DNA of 11,652 bases from Spirochaetia bacterium (GCA_025997755.1 BNVA01000044.1:1-11652), one strand, 5' to 3'. Shown: positions 1-7,501, numbered from the stretch's first letter. Notes: generated by a model from the sequence alone, not told the origin. A program made the numbers and translations.

Positions 1-2
1 AA

Positions 3-1511
3 ATTCTTGTAGTGAATCATCACTTATTGTTTGCCGACCTTGCCGCCCGTCAAAACGGAGCGGGCTACGAGGGGTTTGTGGTGCTGCCGCCTTACAACAG
101 AGTCATCATAGATGAAGCGCATACAATAGAAAACGCGGCTACATCTTTTTTTTCAAAAAGCATGGGGAAGTTCGGCGTAATAAGATTGATGCGCAGAATC
201 TGGCGGCAAAGAGCGGGCGCTCCCTCAGGATTTTTGGCGCGTATCGTCTCCCGCATGGAAAGCCGCAAAAATGATGATGAATTTACAAACCTTGTGATTA
301 AAATTCAAGACAAAACAGAAGAATTAAACCAAGCGGCTTTATCGTTATGCGGAAGCGAAAGTGTTTTCCGCCTTATACCGCAGCGCGGCGAAATTATCGC
401 AAGACATATCATTACGCCCATGCAGTCTTTACAAATTTTGTTAAACGAATTTGTACAAAAAGCCGCCGCGTTGACCTCACGTTTTGAAGAAACTTATCTG
501 GATGGCGATATGACCGACGAAACAGTTTGGGAACTGCGCGCCGCTCTTTCGCAGGTTCACGGCATTGCATCCCTTTGCGGGGATTTTATAAATTACCGTG
601 AAAAAACAAACGAAGTTTTGTGGATTGAAAGGCGTTATGCCTCTGGCGGCGATTGGGCATCGTTTAACTGCGCTCCGTTCAGCGTTGCCGTTCATTTAAA
701 AGACGCGCTGTTTGCGCCTAACGCTACGGTTATATGTTTGTCCGCTACAATGACTGTATCAGGATCATTCAATTATTGGGACAGCCGCAGCGGAATAAAA
801 ATAACGCAGGACAACAAAGGTAAAGAGCGGACGGTACTAAGCGGCATCTTCCCATCGCCTTTTCCCTACTCAAGTTCCGTGCTGCTCGCCGTCCCAAGCG
901 ACGCGCCGCCGCCGCAGGACAATCAATATCAAGCATTTGTTGACAAAGCCGTACTAAAACTTACGGAAATTTCAGGCGGCTCCGCGCTTGTGCTTTTTAC
1001 ATCATTCGACAGTTTAAAAAAAGCGTATAACGCTGCGTCGCCCGCTTTACACGCGCTTGGAATAAATTGCCTTAAACAGGGCGATGATGATCGAAGCCGC
1101 CTGCTTGCAGCATTTCTTAACGACAAAACCAGCATCTTATTTGCAACAGATTCATTTTGGGAAGGCGTGGACGCCCCGGGCGATACCCTGCGCCTTGTGA
1201 TACTCTGCAAGCTGCCTTTTACCATGCCTAACGATCCTGTGTTTCAAGCCCGCTGCGAGGCTATCGAAAGAGACGGCGGCAATTCGTTTATGGATCTATC
1301 CGTCCCGGAATCCGTAATGAAATTCCGGCAGGGCTTCGGCAGGCTTATACGCCGCTCGTCCGATAACGGTGTCGTAGCCGTTTTGGACAGCCGTGTTTTA
1401 TACAAACGTTACGGCAGTCTTTTTTTGCAATCGTTGCCAAAAACAAAAACCTGTTTTGATAATTTGGAAGTTGTTGTACGCGAAACGGAGTCTATGCTTT
1501 TTTCGTCTTAA
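3..1511 (+). CDS. dinG: DinG-family ATP-dependent DNA helicase, C-terminal part (5' end outside window)
   Basis: This is the C-terminal 502 residues of an XPD/DinG-type superfamily 2 helicase, which unwinds DNA in a 5'-to-3' direction during repair or R-loop removal. The frame is open to the left edge. The GTG at 12 is an internal valine inside the DinG-typical stretch ILVVNHHLLFADL, not a start. Numbering from base 3, the DEAH Walker B box is at residues 37-40 (VIIDEAHTIE), the motif V-like DSFWEGVD is at about 383-390, and motif VI (QGFGRLIRR, with the arginine finger) begins at 443. The Walker A motif and any iron-sulfur cysteines would lie upstream of NHHLLF, outside the window, so whether this is an Fe-S helicase cannot be judged. 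The 3' end overlaps the convergent holA by 20 bases. Family assignment is secure; the distinction between DinG and YoaA is not. Confidence 0.9.
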   Translation: MLVVNHHLLFADLAARQNGAGYEGFVVLPPYNRVIIDEAHTIENAATSFFSKSMGKFGVIRLMRRIWRQRAGAPSGFLARIVSRMESRKNDDEFTNLVIKIQDKTEELNQAALSLCGSESVFRLIPQRGEIIARHIITPMQSLQILLNEFVQKAAALTSRFEETYLDGDMTDETVWELRAALSQVHGIASLCGDFINYREKTNEVLWIERRYASGGDWASFNCAPFSVAVHLKDALFAPNATVICLSATMTVSGSFNYWDSRSGIKITQDNKGKERTVLSGIFPSPFPYSSSVLLAVPSDAPPPQDNQYQAFVDKAVLKLTEISGGSALVLFTSFDSLKKAYNAASPALHALGINCLKQGDDDRSRLLAAFLNDKTSILFATDSFWEGVDAPGDTLRLVILCKLPFTMPNDPVFQARCEAIERDGGNSFMDLSVPESVMKFRQGFGRLIRRSSDNGVVAVLDSRVLYKRYGSLFLQSLPKTKTCFDNLEVVVRETESMLFSS

Positions 1512-2469
1512 AAATAGAAACCAAAAACAGATCCATGATGATGTCCTGCAGGGCTGTGCCGCTTGAACGTGTAAGCAGATCGTACTCTGCGCATAACGCT
1601 ATGAATTTGTCGGCACTGTCCATGCCGTAATGGGATGCGGCTTTTCCGTAATCGGTTTTTGTTTTAAAGTTTATGCCGATTCTTTTTAACTCAAAATCAT
1701 TCATGGTACCGTTTTGTGAAAGCTCGCAGTAATCACGAAAGCGCCTGAAACACCAAATAAGTCCTGCAAAAATAGAAGCCGCAGCCTCATCGGCGGAAAG
1801 CAAAGAACGTGTTATTTCTATGCTTTTTAAAAAATTCCCTGCGGCTATTGCGGAAAAAAGTGTAAATGCCGATTCGCTTCTGTTATGCGAAAGAAGTTTT
1901 TCCACTTCGTCTGCGGTAATCGGTTTTTTAGGATTTTCCCGTTTGTAAAAAAAAGAAACCAAGGCGGAGCAATCCTTTCTAAGCGCATCGGTAGTGTTTT
2001 CCACCATTTCTAGTATTGCATCTATCGCGGGCTGCGAAATAACAAAGCCTTCACGTTTAAAAAAATCACGCACCCAAGTTGGTTTTTCGTTTTCAAACAT
2101 TTCCCAAAAAATTTTTTTGTTTTTTCCGGCTGCGTTTTCTATTTTTGTATCTATCTTGTTTTCTTCGGAGATAAAGATGAGCGTTGTGTCATTACCAGGC
2201 GATTTTATATAGGAGCAAAGCCCCGCCGTTTCATCTTGTTTTTTTAGTTGGTCGGCATTTTTTATAAAAATTAAACGCGCATCGCTAAACAGAGAACCGC
2301 TTAACAGCACGGAAAGAATATCACTTACCGGTGTATCGCCCGCGTAAAAACTGGTTTCCTCCGGCGGGGCGTTGTATTTCTCTTTTAATGAGAAGCGTAT
2401 CTTTTCAATTTCGTCCTGCTTTCTGCCGATTTCAGGACCCAGAAAAAGAAAACACTCGCTCTTTGCCAT
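1492..2469 (-). CDS. holA: DNA polymerase III subunit delta
   Basis: The 325-residue product resembles HolA, the clamp-loader subunit that opens the beta sliding clamp. Features seen are the N-terminal FLFLGPEIGRKQDEI segment, the ARLIFIKNADQL strand around residues 63-74 (the usual position of the 'rvvvv.na..l' motif of delta), and the helical C-terminal collar region ending in LQDIIMDLFLVSIFK. Length is close to the usual 330-345 residues. The ATG lies 3 bases after the lexA stop and has only a weak AAGAA ribosome site, so translation is probably coupled to lexA. It is the last gene of the leftward operon, and its 3' end runs 20 bases into dinG. The delta family is divergent, so the assignment rests on overall pattern and length rather than on catalytic residues. 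Confidence 0.85.
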   Translation of the reverse strand: MAKSECFLFLGPEIGRKQDEIEKIRFSLKEKYNAPPEETSFYAGDTPVSDILSVLLSGSLFSDARLIFIKNADQLKKQDETAGLCSYIKSPGNDTTLIFISEENKIDTKIENAAGKNKKIFWEMFENEKPTWVRDFFKREGFVISQPAIDAILEMVENTTDALRKDCSALVSFFYKRENPKKPITADEVEKLLSHNRSESAFTLFSAIAAGNFLKSIEITRSLLSADEAAASIFAGLIWCFRRFRDYCELSQNGTMNDFELKRIGINFKTKTDYGKAASHYGMDSADKFIALCAEYDLLTRSSGTALQDIIMDLFLVSIFKTKKA

Positions 2470-2472
2470 TTC

Positions 2473-3096
2473 TTATATGGCTTTTCCGTAAGAGCGGAAA
2501 ACAAAGGCAAGGTTTCCTAAAATTCTAATGTTGTCGCAGAACAGAGGATGATAGATCGGATTTTCGGATGTCAATTTCACAATACTGTTGCGTTTAGAAA
2601 ATCTTTTTAAAACAAAACCATCGTCAATTTCGGCAACGATAATGTCACCGTTTTTTGCCGTGTCGTGTTTTTCAATTATCGCAATATCGCCTTCAACAAT
2701 TCCGGCGCCTGTCATAGAATCGCCGCGAACTTTTACCGCAAAATAACGTGCGTTGTTTTTTAACATTGAGCGGTGTACCGGTATTGAACCCATGTACGTT
2801 TCCTCGCTTAAAATACGACGTCCGGCTGCAACCTCGCCTAGTATCTGTATCATTTCGACACCATCCCTGCCGGTGTCTTCGCAGGTTTTATTTACAATTT
2901 CTATAGTGCGTGAAATCTTATCCTTCATACGCACCCAGCCCTTCTCTCTTAACACCCGTACATGATCGTGGACAGCCTTTGGCGTCAAACCAAAGTGAGC
3001 CGCAATTTCTCTGTACGACGGCGAATAATTATTTTCGCTGATAAACATGGCGATAAAACTCAACACTTCATTCTGTCTTTTTGTCAAACTTTTCAT
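2473..3096 (-). CDS. lexA: LexA repressor (SOS regulator, S24 autoprotease)
   Basis: The 207-residue protein has the full LexA layout: an N-terminal winged helix-turn-helix (residues 1-67) and a C-terminal S24 latent protease domain. The self-cleavage site is Ala91-Gly92 (GEVAAG), the nucleophile is Ser127 in RGDSM, and the general base is Lys164 in FVLKRF. RecA filaments should therefore trigger cleavage and derepress SOS genes. The recognition region (REIAAHFGLTPKAVHDHV) differs from the proteobacterial SSPSSVHRHL-like form, so the target box is probably not the E. coli one. The start overlaps the response regulator stop (ATGA at 3093-3096), and holA follows after 3 bases. No separate lexA promoter was identified; it seems to be expressed with the upstream kinase and regulator. 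Confidence 0.96.
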   Translation of the reverse strand: MKSLTKRQNEVLSFIAMFISENNYSPSYREIAAHFGLTPKAVHDHVRVLREKGWVRMKDKISRTIEIVNKTCEDTGRDGVEMIQILGEVAAGRRILSEETYMGSIPVHRSMLKNNARYFAVKVRGDSMTGAGIVEGDIAIIEKHDTAKNGDIIVAEIDDGFVLKRFSKRNSIVKLTSENPIYHPLFCDNIRILGNLAFVFRSYGKAI

Positions 3097-4469
3097 AGCT
3101 TATTCCCATCAATTCCATATTTCTTCAATTTTGTGCTGAGGTTTCCCGGATACATCCCGATAGCCTCTGCCGTTCTTGACAGCGCGTTTCCGTTTTTTTC
3201 AAACTGATATTTCAAGTAACATCTTTCAAATAATTCTTTCGCTTGATTATAGGACAATTCCAGTATATCACTAAAGATCTGATTTTGTCCAGCGTTTAAT
3301 GTACCGGCGGCATCATCTTTTGTATCAAATAATAATTTTAAAGAGTTAAGATTTACACTCTCATCGTCACAGAGTATGGCAATACGCTCCGCAATATTTT
3401 TTAATTCGCGGACATTTCCGTGCCATGGATATGCTTTTAAAAAAGATAGTGCTTCGTTTTCAAAAGTAAAAACACGGCTGCAGTTTTCTTTTAAAAAGTA
3501 CTGCAGTAAAATTTCTATATCATCGGGGCGCTCGCGCAGGGCGGGCATGTGTATCGGAATAACATTTAACCTGAAAAACAAATCCTGTCTAAAATTGCCG
3601 TCTTTAACTGCCGCTTCCAGATTTTTGTTTGTAGCCGCCACTACCCGCAGATCAACATCGATCACTTTTTCGCCGCCTACCCGCTCAATCTGCTGTTCCT
3701 GAATTGCCCGCAAAACTTTAGCCTGCGCGTTAAGCGACATATCTCCAATTTCGTCGAGAAAGAGAGTACCACCCGACGCAAGCTCAAACCGTCCGCGCCT
3801 TGAGGAGGCGGCATCGGTAAACGCGCCTTTTTCGTGTCCGAACAATTCACTCTCTATCAGGCTGTCCGGTATTGCTGCGCAGTTTACTTCGACAAACGGC
3901 ATCTTTGCCCTCTTTGAAAGTTTGTGTACGGCGCGCGCGACAAGCTCCTTGCCGCTGCCGTTTTCGCCTGTAATAAGAATACGGGCATCGCTTCCCGCCG
4001 CTTGTTTTATAAGCGATCTAACCTGCTCTATCTGCAGGCTTTCCCCGATAATCTCGCTCGTTCCGCTTGCAGTACTTTTTAATTCTACATTTTCTTTTCG
4101 CAGCGCGATCATGGCAAAGGCGTTTCGGCATATCGTTAAAATTTTGTCGATGGACAACGGCTTTTCCATGTAGTCGAATGCGCCTAACTTTACAGCCTTA
4201 ACCGCCGTCACCAGAGTTTCTGCGTGCCCCGACATAACTACAACTTCAACATCCGGCCAGCGTTTTTTTATCTCGCCCAGCGCTTCAATACCGTTCATTT
4301 TAGGAAGCATAACATCGAGAAACACAAGATCAACTTTTTCTTTTGATATTATCTCTATACCAGCGGGCGCGTCTTCGGCAACTAATGCAGCATATCCCTC
4401 ATCCTCAATAATGTCGGACATGGAGCTGCGTATGGATCGTTCATCATCAATTACCAATATTTTATTCAT
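3093..4469 (-). CDS. Sigma54-type response regulator, NtrC/AtoC/NtrX-like
   Basis: The 458-residue protein has three domains. The receiver (1-120) has the acidic pocket D8/D9, phosphoacceptor D52, S80 and K103. The AAA+ sigma54-interaction domain (about 140-365) has Walker A GENGSGKE at 168-175, Walker B TLFLDE at 235-240, an RQDLFFRLNV arginine-finger segment and sensor II WHGNVRELKN. The C-terminus carries a Fis-type helix-turn-helix (LSRTAEAIGMYPGNLSTKLKK). The sigma54-contact loop reads GAFTDA (215-220) rather than the usual GAFTGA. It lies 3 bases after the kinase gene, its evident partner. It probably activates sigma54 promoters when phosphorylated, but the target genes are not visible here and no clear -24/-12 element was seen in the window. 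The C-terminal helix is most like NtrX/AtoC-type proteins. Confidence 0.93.
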   Translation of the reverse strand: MNKILVIDDERSIRSSMSDIIEDEGYAALVAEDAPAGIEIISKEKVDLVFLDVMLPKMNGIEALGEIKKRWPDVEVVVMSGHAETLVTAVKAVKLGAFDYMEKPLSIDKILTICRNAFAMIALRKENVELKSTASGTSEIIGESLQIEQVRSLIKQAAGSDARILITGENGSGKELVARAVHKLSKRAKMPFVEVNCAAIPDSLIESELFGHEKGAFTDAASSRRGRFELASGGTLFLDEIGDMSLNAQAKVLRAIQEQQIERVGGEKVIDVDLRVVAATNKNLEAAVKDGNFRQDLFFRLNVIPIHMPALRERPDDIEILLQYFLKENCSRVFTFENEALSFLKAYPWHGNVRELKNIAERIAILCDDESVNLNSLKLLFDTKDDAAGTLNAGQNQIFSDILELSYNQAKELFERCYLKYQFEKNGNALSRTAEAIGMYPGNLSTKLKKYGIDGNKL

Positions 4470-4472
4470 CTG

Positions 4473-6230
4473 TTACTCAATAACCGGCAGATCAACAAAA
4501 AAAGTTGTTCCCGCGCCCTCTGCGGAATTAAACCAGATACCGCCCCCGTAATCCGTTATGATACGTTCCACTATAGGAAGTCCCAATCCGGTTCCCGATT
4601 CTTTACTCGTCCAGTATGGCGTAAAAACTTTTTCTTTATCTTCGCGGCTGATCCCCTTCCCCGTATCCTGAATAGATAATCTACAATAGCGCGATTCGCG
4701 TTTGTTGACAAGATCGGTACGTATATCAATGCGTCCTTTACTGTTCATAGCGTCTATGGCGTTTATAACAAGGTTGTTTATAATTTGAGTTAGATGTTTA
4801 CGCTCAATGCGCACTTCCAAAAATGAAGTCATACGGCTTGTATCAAAAATAACATCGGGACAGGATGTAATATACGGAGCGATTATATCCTCTAAAGTTT
4901 CGCGTATGTTTGTTTTTGATGAGGACGCCTCAATAGGACGCGACAGCGTTTTAAATTCGTCTAACAGACTGGTAAGACTTTCCACCTCTTGTATGATCGA
5001 CATCATGGAGTTTTCAATAATTTCATTTGTTTTTTCAGGATTATTATGAAAGCGGCGCAGCAGCCGTTCCGCCGTAAGTTTTATCGGAGTAAGCGGATTT
5101 TTTATCTCGTGAGCCAGTTGCTGCGCCATACTCTGCCATATAGAAATTTTTTCGGAGCGCACAAGAGCGTTTTGCGTCTTTTCAAGATTCTGCACCATAG
5201 CATTAAAATTGCTTACCAACTGACCAAGTTCATCGTTGGGACGGCTTAGTATTTGAACGGTAAAATCCCCTTTTGCCACACGTTTTGTCGCCTCGCCCAA
5301 TTCAACAATAGGCTGCGTTATAATTCGTGTAAACGTAATAGTGATGATTATAGTAATAAGCAAAATGGGGAACAAAAATACTCCAAGATAAAAAAACATA
5401 TACGGCATCACATTGCGCATAAGAGTGCTATTTATCATTAAGAAGCGTTCTTCTTCTTCGTTTATGCGCCGCATTGATTCATCAAAACCTTCTCCAAGGC
5501 TAAAACTTATCACCCGTATTGTTCCCGGTTTTATAAAATCAACATAACGCACCGTATCCGTATCGCGGGGCATTTCGCGGTTTTTAAAACCCGTTGTTAC
5601 GGCAGGCGGCGCGTTTAGTTCCCGCCGCGCATCACCCACAAACAAAATGCTTTTGTAATTCATCAATCCATCAAAAGAAAATTCCTGAACAGCCGCAATA
5701 TCATTACCGCGCAGACTGCCTGTGTTTCTTTGATTATTAAGAAATTGTTCGGATAATTTTTCCGCGCCTATAGCCCTTATATCCTCCTCGAATTTTTGCG
5801 TACGGAATGCATACGCCTCCGCCGCAAAACTCTGCGCATCGATAAGCGCCTGTTCCACATTCACATGCGGCCAATAGTTCACCACGCGGGAGAAAGATTG
5901 TAATGTTATAAGCACAACAGGAATCGCCGTAAGAACAACAACAATTATAAAGTTAGTAATAAGCCTAAGCTGAAACTTGCTGCCAGGTTTGTTTATAATG
6001 ATGTCATGTATTACGGAGGCGGCGTAAAACGCCAATAGGACAAGCAAAAAGACCGGAATCGTAAAGTATATAATCAAAAACAACAACTGCGGTTTTTTTG
6101 AAAAAAACAGAATGTCGTTTATAAAGTTCCCCGAAAAAAACAGCGTAAGAGCGCATATCAAAATATACACGATAAGAAGAACGCGGACATTTATCAAACC
6201 CAGCTTTGGTATCGGCTTTATAAGCGGCAT
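4473..6230 (-). CDS. Membrane sensor histidine kinase, NtrY-like
   Basis: The 585-residue kinase probably senses an envelope or redox/nitrogen-type signal and phosphorylates the regulator encoded next to it. Hydrophobic segments lie at about residues 12-33, 50-73 and 89-110, followed by an extracytoplasmic region of about 160 residues (112-273), then a fourth segment at 275-300. A HAMP linker (about 300-352, with PIVELGEATKRVAKGDF) leads to the H-box HEIKNPLTPIKLTAERL with the phosphorylated His374. The ATP-binding domain has the N box (NNLVINAIDAM, 485-495), G1 DTGKGI (522-527), and G2 GTGLGLP (546-552). The PLTPIKL H-box and the membrane layout match the NtrY group. It is the first gene of the leftward operon; its start codon has no strong ribosome site, and a 12-base palindrome lies just upstream. 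The ligand is unknown. Confidence 0.93.
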   Translation of the reverse strand: MPLIKPIPKLGLINVRVLLIVYILICALTLFFSGNFINDILFFSKKPQLLFLIIYFTIPVFLLVLLAFYAASVIHDIIINKPGSKFQLRLITNFIIVVVLTAIPVVLITLQSFSRVVNYWPHVNVEQALIDAQSFAAEAYAFRTQKFEEDIRAIGAEKLSEQFLNNQRNTGSLRGNDIAAVQEFSFDGLMNYKSILFVGDARRELNAPPAVTTGFKNREMPRDTDTVRYVDFIKPGTIRVISFSLGEGFDESMRRINEEEERFLMINSTLMRNVMPYMFFYLGVFLFPILLITIIITITFTRIITQPIVELGEATKRVAKGDFTVQILSRPNDELGQLVSNFNAMVQNLEKTQNALVRSEKISIWQSMAQQLAHEIKNPLTPIKLTAERLLRRFHNNPEKTNEIIENSMMSIIQEVESLTSLLDEFKTLSRPIEASSSKTNIRETLEDIIAPYITSCPDVIFDTSRMTSFLEVRIERKHLTQIINNLVINAIDAMNSKGRIDIRTDLVNKRESRYCRLSIQDTGKGISREDKEKVFTPYWTSKESGTGLGLPIVERIITDYGGGIWFNSAEGAGTTFFVDLPVIE

Positions 6231-6247
6231 CGTGTCTATACTAACCT

Positions 6248-6259
6248 GTTTTACAAAAC
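6248..6259. promoter_or_regulatory. Palindrome upstream of the kinase-regulator-lexA-holA operon
   Basis: GTTTTACAAAAC has perfect 5-base arms around a 2-base centre and lies 17 bases before the kinase ATG (6230), in the only gap that could hold the operon promoter. It could be an operator for LexA, the response regulator or another repressor. No convincing -35/-10 pair was found beside it. The sequence is AT-rich enough for chance to be possible. Confidence 0.3.
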
Positions 6260-6281
6260 TTTAAAAGATGGCGAGCCATCT
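6258..6281 (-). terminator. Probable Rho-independent terminator after vapC
   Basis: On the minus strand, a 7-base inverted repeat (AGATGGC TC GCCATCT, 6281-6266; in practice a 6-base stem with a 4-base loop) is followed by the T-rich TTTTAAAG. It begins 8 bases after the vapC stop and separates the toxin-antitoxin unit from the kinase operon on the same strand. The T run is short and interrupted, so termination may be partial. Confidence 0.5.
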
Positions 6282-6289
6282 GAGGCAAT

Positions 6290-6700
6290 TTATTGCAAAA
6301 ACAAATTTTGTATCATTATATTTTCTATAATTTGTCCATTAGACATATCCTCTGAATAAAGTATTTTACAATCACATTCCAAAGCCGATGCAATAATTAG
6401 ACTGTCGTAATATGAATAACTATAGCGGTCTTTTATTGCAATTGCATTATGTATGGCTAAACTGTCTACGACCGAAACAAAACAAACATTCATAAGTTCA
6501 TCAATAATATTATCAATTCTTATAGCCGGTAATTTTAATTTCTTAAATGCAATATTACTAAATTCATTAAGAACCTGTGTGCTTATGTACCGCTCATTTA
6601 TGTCGAAGGCATCTTTGACGATTTTTCTTTTCTCTAATTCTGTATCAGAGTATAGATAAACGATCATGTTTGTATCAAAAAATATTTTATTACCGTTCAT
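6290..6700 (-). CDS. vapC: VapC-type PIN-domain ribonuclease toxin
   Basis: The 136-residue product is a PIN-domain protein, the expected magnesium-dependent RNase toxin of a type II toxin-antitoxin pair. The acidic site is visible: D9 in FFDTN, E46 in STQVLNEF, D99 in YSYYDSLIIASAL and D118 in LYSED. The frame stays open upstream to 6853, but the ATG at 6700 is preferred because it places the DTN motif at the normal distance from the N-terminus and gives an 11-base overlap with the antitoxin stop, typical of coupled pairs. The upstream extension lies wholly within the antitoxin gene. This stretch is markedly AT-rich (some 60-base lines are near 20-25% GC), unlike the neighbouring core genes, which suggests acquisition by transfer. 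The RNA target cannot be predicted. Confidence 0.88.
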   Translation of the reverse strand: MNGNKIFFDTNMIVYLYSDTELEKRKIVKDAFDINERYISTQVLNEFSNIAFKKLKLPAIRIDNIIDELMNVCFVSVVDSLAIHNAIAIKDRYSYSYYDSLIIASALECDCKILYSEDMSNGQIIENIMIQNLFLQ

Positions 6701-6959
6701 TTGCTTCTTCTCTATTAAATACAAAGCCGCGAGTATCAATACTAGCTGCTTTAAAATAGTTTTCCGGTAATGGACCTGAAATTTTTGGCTGATGTCTAAC
6801 TGACTTGTTTTTACCAAATCGTAACGGCAGTGTTGTTCTATCATTATCCTCATCGTAAATACGGAGTTCTGCCTTTTGCCGACCTTTTCCTATTGCCTCT
6901 ACCGGGACATCCGGCACAAACTTTCCGTCTTCAAAAAATCCTTGAAACACTAATAACAT
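6690..6959 (-). CDS. Probable antitoxin paired with the PIN toxin
   Basis: The 89-residue protein should neutralise the PIN toxin and autoregulate the pair. The inference is mainly positional: it directly precedes vapC with an 11-base overlap. The N-terminus (MLLVFQGFFEDGKFVP) resembles a class of small antitoxins that start with a short beta-strand 'QG.FEDGKF' segment. No AbrB, RHH or Phd motif is evident, and the C-terminal half (KNKSVRHQPKISGPLP) looks flexible and toxin-binding. The ATG at 6959 is chosen because AGGAG lies 7 bases upstream (around 6967-6971). The longer open frame to 7064 starts at a TTG that is better read as a promoter -35 element. Confidence 0.72.
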   Translation of the reverse strand: MLLVFQGFFEDGKFVPDVPVEAIGKGRQKAELRIYDEDNDRTTLPLRFGKNKSVRHQPKISGPLPENYFKAASIDTRGFVFNREEANER

Positions 6960-6987
6960 AATACGTCTCCTGCGATCAATCGCTGCA

Positions 6988-7018
6988 AAAGCCGACAAAT
7001 TCTCATAGCTCCCGGCTT
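6988..7018 (-). promoter_or_regulatory. Inverted repeat in the antitoxin mRNA leader
   Basis: AAGCCG (6989-6994) and CGGCTT (7013-7018) form a 6-base inverted repeat in the roughly 70-base leader between the predicted antitoxin promoter and its start. It could be a binding site for the antitoxin or toxin-antitoxin complex, or an mRNA stem-loop. The 18-base spacing suits either a looped RNA or a two-half-site operator. Chance cannot be excluded. Confidence 0.3.
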
Positions 7019-7035
7019 CAAGACAGCATATCGTT

Positions 7036-7064
7036 GTTATATGAAAACTATAGCATAAAATCAA
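7036..7064 (-). promoter_or_regulatory. Predicted promoter of the toxin-antitoxin operon
   Basis: On the minus strand, TTGATT (7064-7059) and TATAAC (7041-7036) are separated by 17 bases, giving a sigma70-type promoter with one -10 mismatch (TATAAC for TATAAT) and two at -35. Transcription would start near 7029-7030, leaving a leader of about 70 bases. This explains why the longer frame beginning at the TTG of 7064 is unlikely to be translated. Confidence 0.6.
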
Positions 7065-7102
7065 AATTTTAAATAGAATACAACCGTAAGGAGTAGTATA
7101 GC

Positions 7103-7501
7103 ATGATTAAAAAACGCGGGCTTGCCGGATTGATTCTTCTATCAATTATCACACTTGGTATTTATGGACTCTATTGGATTCACAAATTGGCAAAGGATGT
7201 AAATGCAATTTGCGATGGAGACGGTAAAAGAACAGGCGGTTTGTTAAAATACCTTTTATTGGGTCTAATAACATTTGGAATTTATGACTTGGTATGGCTG
7301 TATATGCTGGGCGACAGACTGCAGGACAATGCACAAAAATACGGTCTTACGTTTAAGGAAAGCGGCGGCATCGTATTGCTTTGGTATGTATTAGGCGCGT
7401 TTATCATTGTTGGGCCTTTTATAGCGCTATGGATTATTATAAAAAATACAAATGCGTTAGCTGAAGAATACAACAAGAAAACTGAGGCAACGGAGCAATA
7501 A
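7103..7501 (+). CDS. DUF4234-type small membrane protein
   Basis: The 132-residue protein has three hydrophobic segments (about residues 8-27, 48-69 and 90-113) and belongs by pattern to the DUF4234 group, whose function is unknown. The segments look like repeats: TLGIYGLYWIHKL at 17-29, TFGIYDLVWLYML at 57-69, and a weaker third copy VGPFIALWIIIKN at 103-115. The first two each carry a GIY.L.W core, with tryptophans at 25, 65 and 110. The charged tail EEYNKKTEATEQ is probably cytoplasmic. The ATG at 7103 has a strong AAGGAG site 9 bases upstream (7088-7093). A weak -10 (TAGAAT, 7074-7079) may drive it; it reads away from the toxin-antitoxin promoter. It is monocistronic and ends in a terminator. 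No signal peptide or catalytic motif was seen. Confidence 0.8.
   Translation: MIKKRGLAGLILLSIITLGIYGLYWIHKLAKDVNAICDGDGKRTGGLLKYLLLGLITFGIYDLVWLYMLGDRLQDNAQKYGLTFKESGGIVLLWYVLGAFIIVGPFIALWIIIKNTNALAEEYNKKTEATEQ

Noticed and set aside
12..14. GTG as the start codon of the helicase
   Set aside because: The frame is open to the left edge and reads ILVVNHHLLFADL, a conserved DinG internal motif, so the gene is cut by the window.
3376..5441. Rightward open frames within the kinase and regulator genes
   Set aside because: They are opposite-strand shadows of clear two-component genes with conserved motifs.
6701..6853. Longer PIN toxin starting at 6853
   Set aside because: The extra 51 residues lie entirely within the antitoxin gene, are basic and low in resemblance to PIN proteins, and displace the DTN motif from the N-terminus.
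6960..7064. Longer antitoxin starting at TTG 7064
   Set aside because: That TTG is the -35 box of a good promoter, and AGGAG lies directly before ATG 6959.
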